Source: Apricaphanius iberus (taxonomy: Eukaryota; Chordata; Actinopteri; Cyprinodontiformes; Aphaniidae). Taken from it: a stretch of DNA of 64,000 nt. The notes under the pieces were generated by a model. It saw only the letters and a list, made by a program, of their open reading frames with translations. It was not told the origin of the DNA and did no database searches. A program made the translations under genes and the position numbers. Positions 10,533-22,600 of the stretch are shown in pieces. The stretch is from the NCBI GenBank assembly GCA_028564705.1, contig JAPXFQ010002103.1, forward strand, positions 806,001 through 870,000. Reading direction: 5' to 3'. Each line of letters begins with the position of its first letter. Within the stretch, counting starts at the first letter, position 1.

Positions 10533-11131
10533 GTAGCACATGACCTCAGGAGAGCTGATACGGAGAGCTTGCAGGTCCCAAGAAGCATCTGTCTTGATTT
10601 ATCATCAAGGGAAGTCTGAGATTGCTGGCCTTCTAAGGCCAACACAGGGTAGCTAGATTCAGATTACAATTTATTTTGAGTTCAGATCAGAGCTTTGATT
10701 TTGTCTGCCTTAAGTCTCTCAGCGGTCCCTTTCCAAACAGCCAAATCAGGGACAGTTTTCACCAACTTAAGCTGAAAGCAGTTCCATGTTGGACCTACTT
10801 CACCTACAAGTTCTGAAACGGCAGACAGTTTTCCAGCCAAGGCATCCAACCTGTGGTTCTGCTTGTATAACGCATGAGTCTGAGTGCTCATAGCACAGCA
10901 CATCCCTTTGTGCAGGCTCCGCAGTTGGCCAATTGCTACCAACAGCTCTTGAAGTTTGTGATACATCAGGTATCCTTCCGCTCCAAACAGCAGAAACCCG
11001 GTTACTATAAATCCAATTACAAAGAAATATCCCAAACCCTCCACAAAAACCAGCAACACACACATGAGTTTCCAGTTCCCCCAGGAATCCATCCTATACC
11101 CAGTGACGGGGGGGGGGGGGCACCATGACAA
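10533..11131 (-). repeat. Dispersed repeat, part 2, carrying a membrane-protein-like frame
   Basis: Continuation of the repeat broken by the hAT element. Blocks such as GGTCCCTTTCCAAACAGCC and CCAAATCAGGG match the copy at 30985-31030, and CAATTGCT...TATAAATCCAATTACAA matches the region before 31250. A G13 run at about 11108 marks the end. Confidence 0.6.
10682..11131 (-). CDS. Repeat-borne ORF with membrane segments and coiled coil
   Basis: A 149-codon open frame inside the dispersed repeat. Residues about 20-58 form two adjoining hydrophobic stretches (LMCVLLVFVEGLGYFFVIG then FIVTGFLLFGAEGYL). Residues about 60-120 are amphipathic with HKLQELLVAIGQLRSL and a KQNHRLDALAGKLSAVSELV heptad-like run, suggesting a short coiled coil. 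I do not recognise the family. Related sequence near 30.9-31.26 kb is broken. It could be a decayed fragment of a longer element-encoded protein. I infer no host function. Confidence 0.35.
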   Translation of the reverse strand: MSWCPPPPVTGYRMDSWGNWKLMCVLLVFVEGLGYFFVIGFIVTGFLLFGAEGYLMYHKLQELLVAIGQLRSLHKGMCCAMSTQTHALYKQNHRLDALAGKLSAVSELVGEVGPTWNCFQLKLVKTVPDLAVWKGTAERLKADKIKALI

Positions 11132-11329
11132 GGCCCATTGTCCGAAGATTTGACATATGTGTAATAAAATTTAACAATTTAACGCTAAATTCTGCTTTAA
11201 ATGACAGAGAATAAGATTGATCTTAATCAAGTTTAGTTCTAGTGGTATTTGTTTTAAAATATTAAAGTTAAATTTAAGTAAAATTTTACTGTTTGTAACC
11301 TTTATTGACAGTGCATCACATTTCCTTCA
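11132..11329. other. optn intron 1, AT-rich
   Basis: No feature seen. Confidence 0.3.
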
Positions 11330-11530
11330 TCTGTGGCTAGAACATTTGAAGACTTTAGAAAGAACTATTGTGTTCTGATCCTGCCAAACTTGAACTTTTG
11401 GCCTCGGTTCCACAAAAAAATTCCCCAAAAGAACGCCATGCTTACAGTGAAACTTGGTGGCAGCAGCATCATGCTTTGGTACTAAATTCCTTCCAACAGA
11501 ACTAGTCTTTTTGTTTAAGTTGGATGTACT
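11330..11530 (+). mobile_element. Tc1-like transposase remnant
   Basis: AGAACGCCATGCTTACAGTG followed by AAACTTGGTGGCAGCAGCAT and CATGCTTTGG encodes the conserved TV-K-x-GG-S-I-M-x-W block of Tc1 transposases. Surrounding sequence is too decayed to give ends. Confidence 0.6.
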
Positions 11531-12849
11531 GTAATTATGGACGGATCCATAGGGGTTCAGCTCTAAACCTTTTTTATATAGAATTATAATTTTCATACCC
11601 ATGTAGTTTAACCATTAAATTTTTTAAAGTGAAACGTCTTCAGGAATTCATCTATTATTTTCGAAAAACAATTTAGTTCAAAACAACTTCCTATTTTTAA
11701 CTATTACTTACAACCATATCATCATATAACCAAACTTGCTTACAGTAGAGCATAATTAGTATATAAAAAAGTATTTTAAGTAATATTTTTTATCAAAGAG
11801 GGTATTGTGTTTTATAATTGAGAAATTTGGGTCAAAAAAATAAGGGTCAAAATGATCTACATCTATCATGTATAACATTTGAAATACTCTGCCCCCAAGC
11901 GGTGGTTGATGCCACTGCATTTTATTTTGGAAACTAGAGAAGTACTCAGAGAACACAGACCTGCACCAAGGCAATTCATCAAGTAAAGCCAATGTATTAA
12001 AAAGTTAGGGTTTTAAAACCAGCAAAATGTTCGAATATATATTCCCACAGCTTATATGTCTTGGCATAAGATGTCACTTTAGTTCTTCATGTGATATATT
12101 GTTTCTAGCCATGAAAAACAGACAGGGATGGTAATTGTGCTGGCATGTCTGTTATGCAGCCACTTTAGGCCTGCTATGTGAGAAGCTGGCTGATGAACCG
12201 GCTTTGCATGCCGCCATTGTCACGCTATAAAGAATTGAAAGACAAAAGTATAATCATTTCTGGATTAAATATGTTTACTTTAAATGTAGAACATGTTTAC
12301 TCTATTTCTTTTTTTTGCTTAAGTCTGTAAAAATCAAAATAAGAAAAATATAGAGGATAACGGTAATTTATCGGTGTAGTAAGTTGGGAATGCATGTTTT
12401 TGTTGTTTTTCATTTTGATAAAAGCTGTTATATCTTGATGTATTTTTTGTCTTGGTCTTTTTTTCCCTCCATGTGTGAATGATTTTACCCTGTGGTATTT
12501 TTATAATCTCATACTGGCTAATGATTACTTTCAGGTCATTACTTTAAATGCAACATTTTTAGAATGTCTGGCCAAAGCAAATGAGTCCAAAAGTTTGGTA
12601 TCAAAAAATATTGTAGCAATCCATCTGTGCCGTCAGATAGCTACTATGGTTAAATACACTCATCATGGTCTGGTTTGACATCCCGACCTTCTACTGTCCG
12701 CATTTTGAAAAATGCTAATGTGACTGGTGAGTGGTTAGGAATTGCCATGAAACATTTAGACACTTCAGCTGTTTTATGTCAGCAGAAATCCATGTGGATC
12801 TCAGCCTGTTCCCATTATCAGCCATCTGTAGCTTCTTAGAGATCTAAAA
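11531..12849. other. optn intron 1, AT-rich, nothing recognised
   Basis: Long AT-rich intron with short open frames only. No splice-bounded exon, RNA gene or element end was recognised. Confidence 0.35.
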
Positions 12850-13265
12850 CAGGCTGCAGAAAATAAGTTTTGATTACGCTGTATAGCATTTTACTAAAAG
12901 TGCAGCTGATTGAATATTCTAATAAATAAATGCATGTAAACAAACACAGCAGCCTGTTTACTTGTTTTCCTACACCTCGTTGTGTTTAAACACCAGATTA
13001 GATAAATTCTCCTTTCAATATAAAGCATAGTACCCAAACACTGCGTTGCATTAACTACTGATTACAGCGACTATAAAGCACCGTTCTGGTGAAACGATCT
13101 CTGGCTGTTGTTTAGCTGACCAATCACAGGCAGACGCTCTCTGTTGACGGTAAATGGGGCTCGACTTCGTCCATCCTTGCGAATCTGACGGCGATCTCTT
13201 GCGTCGACGATAATGGTTCTACGTCAATCCGTCTTTTTCAAAGCAGAGAGGTATAAACTAGGGTT
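12850..13265. mobile_element. Harbinger-like miniature element, right part
   Basis: Shares long blocks with 42240-42630 and 53880-54285: AGCATTTTACTAAAAGTGCAGCT, AAACAAACACAGCAGCC, GACCAATCACAG and a GACGGA-rich block. It ends with GAGAGGTATAAACTAGG, the inverted partner of CTAGTTTATACTTCTCTG at 41798. The left end is not recognisable. The Harbinger-like label is an inference from terminal style only. Confidence 0.6.
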
Positions 13266-13620
13266 GATGGTGTCATCCAGGGTCTGTTACTGTGGAGTAT
13301 TTTCTCTGCTGCCTGGTTATTGAGATGTTAGCAGTCTTCAGTCAGAGGATTCTTCAGATTCGTTGCAAGACTGACTGCTACTAGAAATCCCTTCCTTTCA
13401 GCATCTTAGAATAAATAAAATACATCTCAACTTCTGAGATAAAATCTTGACAGAGTTTGTCTTTGGTGGAATAATATGTCACTGTAATTAGGCACACACC
13501 ATAACTTTTACATTTCTTTTATATTATTCTATGTAATTTTACATTCTAGTTTGATGTTTGGTTTAAAAATGATTTAACAGTGAAAGGGTTAATGAAATGT
13601 AACTTTCCCCCCTCAGAATC

Positions 13621-16600
13621 ATGGCGTCAGGAGGCCCTTTGATGAACGGTGAGATCTCTCGATCTCCTGGTCAGTCAGGCACGCTGGAGGAAACCGTGCA
13701 GCAGATGAACATCCTCATCCAGGAGAACCGAGACCTCAAAGGTGAGAGGAGTGCGTTTAGCCAACATGGCAGCGGCCACGACCACGGTGGATGATTTGTG
13801 TTTAAAACTCTACCCACCAGAGGCGCTGCGTCAGACCAACCTCACAATGAAGGAGCGGTTCGAGGGTTTGACTGTGTGGAAGGAAAAGCAGCGACAGGAG
13901 AAGGATTTCCTAGAAAACCGGCTCCAGGAAGCTCGGCGCTGCATCGAGACGCTGACCCTCCAAAACCAGGAGCTCTACAAGAAGCTGGAGGTGGGAGGAG
14001 CCTCGGGTGGATCTCAGGTTAGAGCTACGCCCAGCTGTTTTATCCTTGGTGTTCTTCTTAGCTAAAGTTACAGTCTAGTTGTATTGGGACTACATTATTC
14101 ACCTCTTTGATGGTGTCATCCAATCAGAGTGCGGAGGTGGAGGCTCTGCGTGCCCAGGTTGCTCGTCTGCAGGCAGAGAAGAACGATCTGGTAGCTTTGA
14201 ACTCTGAGCTACAGCTGAAGGCGGAGCAGGGGTCAGAAGAAGACTCATTCATTGAGATCATTAAAGTGTCGGTGAGGATATTACTGACAGCTGTCCACCA
14301 TCCGTCCATCCGTCCCTTTTTACATCCATCCATGCATTTTTACATCCATCCATCCGTTTTTGCATCCATCCATCCATCCATCCATTCAATTAAATTCAAA
14401 AATACTTTATTGATCCCAGAGGGAAATTAAGTGCTGTTGTAGCTCATTAATTAATTAATTTATCAAGGAGTTGTTGTAGACCATGATGGCTGTGGGGAGA
14501 AAGGATTTCCTGTAGCGGTCTGTGTTGCAGCGAAACTGAAGAAGCCTCCGACTGAAGATACTCTGTTGCTGTAGGATAGTCTCATGGAGAGGATGCTGAG
14601 GGTTGTCCTTGATCTTTTTAATTTTATGAAGAATCGTTCTTTGCATCATTATCTCCAGTTGTTCCACAGTCGTCCTCAGAACAGAACCAGCCTTCTTTAT
14701 CAGGTTATCAAGCCGTTTTTAGTCCCTGGCTCTGATGCTGCTACCCCAACAGATGATGGATGAAGAGATGACACTCTCCACCACAGACTTGTAGAATTGT
14801 AGATTTGCAGAATCTTGCTGCAAATCTTGAAGGACCTCAGCTTTCTAAGAAAGTACAGTTTGCTCTGTCCCTTTTTGTAGACGGCTTCACTTTTGATTCT
14901 CCAGTCCAGTATATTGTCCAGGTAAAAAAGTATTTGTACTTCTCAACCACCTCCATTTCTTCTCCCATGATGGAGACTGTCTTTGACTTGTCCCTGTTTC
15001 TTCTGAAATCTACAATCATCTCCTTTGTTTTGTTCACATTCAAGGTAAGATGATTGTTTCCACACCATGCCACAAAGCGCTCCACCAGCTCTCTGTATTC
15101 AGCTTCTTCTTCATCTCTGATACACCCGAAAATTGCAGAGTAGTCTAAGTATTTCTGCAGATGACAGATCTCCGTCTTATACTGGAAGTCTGCGGTGTAC
15201 AGAGTGAAAAGGAATGGTGAGAGTACAGTCCCTTGTGGTGCTCCTGTGCTGCTGATCAGCTGGTTTGACATACAATCCTTCAGTCTCACAAACTGTGGTC
15301 TGTTTGTCAGGTAGTCATTGATCCAGCTGATTGTTGAGGCCTCCAACTGTGTCTTCTGGAGTTTCTGACAAAGCAAATCAGGCTGAATTGTGTTAAATAC
15401 ACCGGAGAAATCAAAGAACATGATTCTCACAGTGCTGCCTGCTTTGTCCAGATGACAGTGAGTTGGTTGAAGCAGGTTGATGATGGCATCTTCAACACCA
15501 ACTCCATGGCGATAAGCAAACTGCAGGAGGTCCTGATAGGTTCTAGTTTGCTTACTCAGGTGGGGCAACAAGAGTCTCTCCAGGACCTTCATGATGTGGG
15601 ATCTCACGGTGACAGGTCTGTAGTCACTGATGACTGACAGATGAGTTTCCTTTGGTACTGGAACAAGGCAGGATGTCTTCCACAACACTGGATCCTTCTC
15701 CTGGTTCAGGCTAAGGTTGAAGACGTGCTGCAGAATCCCACAGAGCTGCTCTGCACAGGTCTTCAGGACTCTGGAGGTGACACCATCTGGACCTGCAGCC
15801 TTGTTCCGGTTCAGTTTCTACAACTGCCTCCATCCATCCATCCATCCGTTTTTAGATCCATCCATCCATCCGTTTTTACATCCATCCATCCGTGTTTACA
15901 TCCATCCACCCATAAATCTGTTTTTACATCCATCCATCTTTTTTTACATCCATCCATCCATCCGTTTTTAGATCCATCCATCCGTTTTTACATCCAGCCA
16001 TCCATTTTTACATCCATCCATCCATCCGTTTTTACATCCATCCATCCGTGTTTACATCCATCCACCCATAAATCTGTTTTTACATCCATCCATCTTTTTT
16101 TACATCCATCCATCCATCCGTTTTTACATCCATCCATCCGTTTTTACATCCATCCGTTTTTACAACCATCCATCCGTTAATCTGTTTTTACATCCATCCA
16201 TACGTTTTTACATCCATCCGTTTTTACAACCATCCATCCGTTAATCTGTTTTTACATCCATCCATACGTTTTTACATCCATCCGCTTTTACATCCATCCA
16301 TCCGTTTTTACATCAACCAAGTATTCATCCTTCCGTTTTTACATCCATCCATCCATCCATCCGTTTTTACATTCATCCATCCATCCGTTTTAACATCATC
16401 CATCCACCCAACCATTTTTCATCCATCTATCCATTTTTACATCCATCCATCCATCCGTTTTTACATCCATCCACCCATAAATCTGTTTTTACATCCATCC
16501 ATCCGTTTTTACATCATCCATCCATCCACCCAACCATTTTTCATCCATCTATCCATTTTTACATCCATCCATCCATCCATCTTCTCAGCCAGGTCTCTGC

Positions 16601-19600
16601 ATAAAGATCATAAACTTAGTGAAGTTTTGCCTTCTTACCATCCATCCATCCATCTTTACATCAACCAAGTATTCATCCATCCGTTTTTACATCCATCCAT
16701 CCATCCGTTTTTACATCATCCATCCATCCATCCATCTTCTCAGCCAGGTCTCTGCATAAAGATCATAATCTTACAGTGACATCTTCCCTACTTGGAATTT
16801 AAAAACAAACTGAAATGAACTGCAGACAATGGAAGATTGAGTGAAGGGATAAAGTGCTGTTTTGACATGAAAAAATGGGGAGAATTTCTGAGTTCTCGTC
16901 TGTCCCACTATAGGACGCAGGCGTGGAAGACGTCAACCAAACGTGCGGCTCGGAGCACATGAGACGCCCGGACCTCAGCATGACGTCCTCGCGGCTGGAG
17001 AACGAGGAGATGACGGTCAGCCAGCTGCTGCAGTCCCTGAGGAATGAGACGCAGAAATGTGGGCGGCTGCAGACCGAGCTGCAGGCCTCCTCTGCAAGGT
17101 GTGGAACGATCGCTCCAAGACACTTTAGAACAAAAGTAACAGATGAAATGGCAGAATAATCCAAAACACATTCTTATTCTTCACACCAACAGAATCAAAG
17201 AACTGGAGGAAAAGAACTGGGAAGTAGAGAAAAGATTGAAAACAACCCAGACAGAGGCTAAGGAGGGCGCTGCCAAGGACGAGAAGGTTTTTTTAATTCT
17301 CTCCAGCTGCAGTGAGGCCGCAATGACAGAAAGATGTGTCTAGATTTCGTCTGTCTGTCTTCGGTTTCAGGCAGCGTCTGAGGTGGAGAACCTGAAGTCT
17401 CAGGTGATGAAGCTCTTCAAGGATCTGCAGCAGGCCCAGAGCAAGCTGGATGAAGCTGAAGGCATGAAGAGGAACCTGCAGGACAGGTTAGTCTGGGAGA
17501 GTCCAACACACATGCACCCAAAAAACAGAGGGAAAAAGGCCCGCTCTGTGTTTGTGTGTCTGAGACGACGTGTGTCTGATCTGCTGGGTAGATGCCGGGA
17601 GGTGGAGCAGGACGTGGCCACGCTGAAAGCTCAGCTGGTGGAGAAGCAGACGGTGCAGTCGGAGAACGACCGGCTGAAGCTGCAGCTGGGTAGCCTGCAG
17701 GCTCAGGGCCAGATGGAGCAGAAGAAGGCTGACGAGGAAAGGTCAGTGCTGTCACTGCACCAGACGGGTTTACCCTTTCTTCAAGTGTCCAGTCTGGAGC
17801 CACTCACTTCAGCAGAATGTTTTATCCAGTCACGATTAGGGAATATCCATATAATGGGAGTGGTGGGGGCAGGAGTTCGCCACATGTAATAAGGCATTAT
17901 CTGGCCCAAAACTTCATATAACCATGTTTTGTCATCAATCATTAGAACTACTCCTCTCCGAGTTCAGAACATCTCAGAAGTGCTTATTAGTTCTGTTCCG
18001 GGGGGATTTAGAGGCTATAATCCAACAACACTATTGCACGATTACAATTACGTCACTGTCGTGCTCCATCCCAGTTGTAGTCTGAGCAGGGCTTTCACTC
18101 TGAGCAGACATCAACATGGTTCACGTTTGCATGTTTCCAAATCGCACTAAACTAATGACGTAGCAGGATCAGGCTGCGGTGAGCGGGTAAAAACACACTC
18201 CGAGTCTGCAGCTACCTCAGCCCATAAGCGTTGCTACGCTGCTCTGAAAACCCTGGAGAACATTTGAAAATAGGCCGATTCTTAATGAACTCTTTCACTT
18301 AAAAACATCTTAAAACTGCTTTTTGTGACGAATTAATAGTGGTATAAAAGCAATATATTTCAGCACAGCACAAGGCATTGTGGGATACCTTGTTAGCTCG
18401 GTAGGTTGATTTGATGCATCCTCGAGAAAATGGCCAGAGCGAGAAACATTTTTTAATCTGTGATTATGTGTTAAAATACTCAGCAACCTTGAGAGCTCAG
18501 AACTAGGGATACATTCAAAAATGTTGGGGGGAGATTAAAAAAGACAAATTAAATCCTGGAGTTTTAACTTGAATTTATTCATTTATTTGTCGAAATAACA
18601 GTCAACAGTAATAATGTTTTCCATCCACTTTTTTGTGGAAAAGCTTTTGTGAAAAGCTGTTGTTTTTGTGATTTTCTTTTTATTTTTCACCAATCACTAA
18701 AATTGTTTGAAAAGCAAGCAGAGTTAGAGGCTACATTGTCACATAAACCTTAGCTAAATAAAATGACTTTAAATGTCACTTAACATTTGAAAACTAAAAT
18801 GTGACCAGCTCAGATCGGGTCCCCACTAGAACCTTTTTTTTTTTTTTTTTTTTTTTTGGTGCTACAATCCCAGACCCATCCTGTCCCCTTTTAGCCCTTC
18901 TTTATTAACCTCCTAGATACGCCCCTGCTCAGCAGCACTGAACGTTTAGGAATAATCACTTATTAATCATTCTAAACACTCACAGGAGTTTTTAGTATGA
19001 AGAGTTCTTTTTTTTAGAAAATACAGCTTCTTTCAGTCACATAAAGACTGTTCTGAAAATTTGCGGCAGCTGACTATTTTCCTCATCTGACATACACGGA
19101 TCACGTAGGTGACCCATTTTGGATTCAAAAAAGCGAATTACGCCATCAGGTGATGGTTTTTTATGTCCGTAATGAGAAAACTGCACCCATAGCAAAAAAC
19201 AACTGAAACATGTTTTATTCTCCATCCCCCTCAAAAAAGATACAAGGAATGTACATTATATGCAACGCTGTCAGATATTGTTAGAAATTCGGGAGAATGG
19301 TGGCTTCGGGAGATTTTCGGGAGGGGCAATAAAATTGACTCTCCAGGAAAACCGGGAGGGCTGCCACATATGGTTAAAAGTGTTCACGAGATACCACCCT
19401 TTCCCCAGCCATCCTCTCTGCACCAATTAGGCCACGTCTTCCACAGAGGATCCAGAAAGACGTAGTGTGCATGGAGGGGAGGGGCAGTGTGTGTGTGTGT
19501 GTGTGTGTGTTTGTGTGTGGTCTTCTTAGGACCAGTTTTGGGATATTCACTAACCTTCTTAGGACTGATGGACCTTGTTAGAACCGAAGCGCAGTCCTAA

Positions 19601-22600
19601 TACGGTGGACTCCCCCCTTTTAGGGTTAGGGGTTAGGTTTAGAGGTATAGTGTGAATTGAGTTTTAGTTAGGCTTAGGGTTGGGAATAGATCAGTAATGG
19701 TTAGGGTTAGGAAAAGTGTTTGTGTTAGGCATAAATCCAGTTACTAAAATTAATGGAAGTCAATGGAGGGTCCGAATATGGGTAGCAATACAAATATGTG
19801 TGTGTGTGTGTGTGTGTGTGTGAGTGACAGAGAGATAAAGAGAGAGCAGGGAAATGCCGCTGAACGAATACGCTGCATGTTTTATATAGCGTAAAAATGA
19901 AATGCAATATGTTACGGTCGGTTTTTAATTCTATTTGAGTTTTTTGGTCAGCGGTGTATGTGTGGGAAACACTGTTGCTTTATCCGTACTTGGATTTGGA
20001 AACGTACTTGGGCCGCCATCGATGTCGTTTCTCAAGTGCGCGAGTACACAACTACACACAAGTACACATTCTGAGAAACGCCCATGGACTTGGACTCAAG
20101 TACTGACTTCAGTCGCTTTTCAGGGACTTGTGACTTGACTCAAGTGGCATGTTGATGAGTTGCACTTGGACTCGGACAGGATAAATCGCTATTGTTGGAA
20201 TTAGCATGTAGCCGATGCTAATGTTAGCTTGTTATATTAGATCAAATTACGACAAATGTAATAAATTCCTAAAACTTTTGTAAGTTTAGTGGTGAAATGT
20301 TGGTTTATGTTTTCAGTTTTCTTTGAAATATTATTTTATTGTTTTGCACATGCTACTGAGTTAGATTAGTGTTAGCATGGAGGCATCTATAGCTGCCATT
20401 GTTTTAGTCTTAAAATCTACACCCTGCTCTCTTCTTTTTGACTTGCTCTCAACTGATAATGGCTTGACTTGGACTCGGCCTGTAGCACCTAGAGACTTGG
20501 ACTTGGACTAATCCTATGGGACTTGAACTTGCACCTAGACTCGACCACTTAGGAATTGAGAGTGTACTGGACTCGAGAGATGGTGACTGGACAACACTGG
20601 GTGAAACACAGTGGTGGTAGCATGATGTTGTGGGGATTCCAGCGTTGATGGGAAGATGGATGGAGGCGCAGAGGTTTGCTGGACTACAACCAGAGCTACA
20701 AAGGTTACGATTGTCCTAGTCAAAGTACAGAGCTAAACCCCATTAAATCGCTGTTGTAAGACTTGACAGTGGATGTCTACAAACGATCTCCACCCAGCCT
20801 GACTGAGCTTGAGCTGTTTTGCACAAAATAAATAATAAACTGATAACTCCTGCAAACAAGTGGAAAGGGAGGGGCCCGAATACATAGGCATGCCAGGCTT
20901 TTCAGATTTTTATTATATATATATATTTTGAGATACCTTAAAGTATTTTCTCTGTATGCTTTGTGCTCATCTATTTTGTTTTGTGACAGAAACAACCTGG
21001 CCCAGCTGAAGGATGCGTACACCAAACTGTTTGAGGACTACAACGAGCTCAAAGAGGAAAAGAAGAGAAAAGAGGTACATCTGTGCAACACCAGGAGGTT
21101 TTTTGTCCTTCAAATAATAACCCACGTCTTCCTGTCCTGCAGTCCCACATGGTGGAAAGGAATCTGGTGGAGGACCTGGAGCAGCGGCTCACCGCCGCTG
21201 AAGAAGCGTTGGCTATCAAACAGAACAAGATCGACGACATGAAGCAGGAGATGTTCCAGAAGGAGAAGGAGCTGGAAACCATCTCTGTCTTCCAGGCTCA
21301 GGTTGGTCCATGTGTCAAAAACCCCCACAAGAAATCAGAGTTACATGGCTTTACCAACCACTTTTAATCATCGTTTCTCTGTTTAAAGCTAGTAAAATGC
21401 CTGTTCAGCCTCCCACTGGTGTCATTTAAATTTGTGTTGCCACGACAGAAATGCAGCCTGCTGAGCTTTTTTTTTTTTTCTTATCACAGTTGTAGGTTTC
21501 TGTTAAAGAACAAAACAAACCGACTAGTACTCTGAGTATATGTAACTATTTTAGACCAGATTTTTATAAAATCTCATAGCAGTCTTAAGATTTATGCTAG
21601 ACTTTTATTGATTAAACGTATAATTTCAGCTTTGGCACAAAGGCCACCTCTCTTCACAGGAAGGGCTCATCCTCAAACCTTTGTCCAGGGGTCAGATTAA
21701 CCAAATATGTTTTTTTCCTTTTTAATGTGATGGATCATACCTCTGATCACTTGATAGAAATGGGCAGACATTTTTTTTAACTTTACTCACGGAGTACAGG
21801 TTACTAAATCAACCAATCAAAAGACGAGTCCCTCCTGGACGCCGTACCCTCTGCATCTTGCTAACCAGGAGCCTGATGTTGTGACGACCACAGGTGTACG
21901 CTGCAGGATTTCCTCCCACTGAAAACATATTTTTTGCGCATCAGGGAACGGCTCATTCCGACATTCTTACCAACCTCTGATCACTTCAGTTGGGAAATTG
22001 TTCCATTGCTTCAAAACTTTGGCTGAAGTGGCTTTTAATTCCAGTCTCCGTTGTTACAGCGGAGCACAGATCCAGCCTCCAGACCAACATCTAATCCCCC
22101 CTGAGAAGTATTTGATCATTTAATCACATCACCCCTATTCTTCAACAACTCCACTGGCTCGCTGGGAAGAAACGCATTGAATTCAAAGTCCTTCTTTTGA
22201 CCTGCAAATCCTTCCACAACCTTTTCCCCTTCATATCTATATGAAATGATCCACATAAGCTCGTTTCCACTGAGTGGAACTTTGAGGTCCGATCCACTGT
22301 TTTTACAGCCGGCCCATACCGGTCCAATAATACGCCCCCCTTTAGTTGTAGGTCCATAGTACAGTGTTCTGGTACGGTTAGGGTGGAGCTACTCGCGTCA
22401 ACAACACAGTCCTGTGATTGGGGGAATGAAAATATCAGTACTTGCTACAAGTACGAGGAATAAACAGCAGTGCTTGATTGTACACAGAATATGTTTCTCT
22501 TTGCTGCATGGAGCCCATTCATAAACACTGCAGAAACGTTTATGTGGAGAAAGAACCAAAAAGCAGGCACCAGCTGCTGTCTTGACTTATGTGGAATGTT

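Noticed and set aside
10190..10645. 151-codon minus-strand frame through the hAT element
   Set aside because: It crosses the element boundary at 10524 and the target duplication, and has no transposase motifs, so it is fortuitous.
14124..14333. Minus-strand frame across optn exon 4
   Set aside because: Antisense shadow of the coiled-coil exon, continued into the simple repeat.
15641..16180. Long open frame translating to repeated [12 protein letters not shown] peptide
   Set aside because: It is the translation of the CATCCATCC minisatellite; length and frame follow from the repeat unit, not from selection.
19620..19720. TTAGGG-like words suggesting interstitial telomere sequence
   Set aside because: The words are irregular and the same order recurs at 36615-36705, so they belong to a dispersed repeat.
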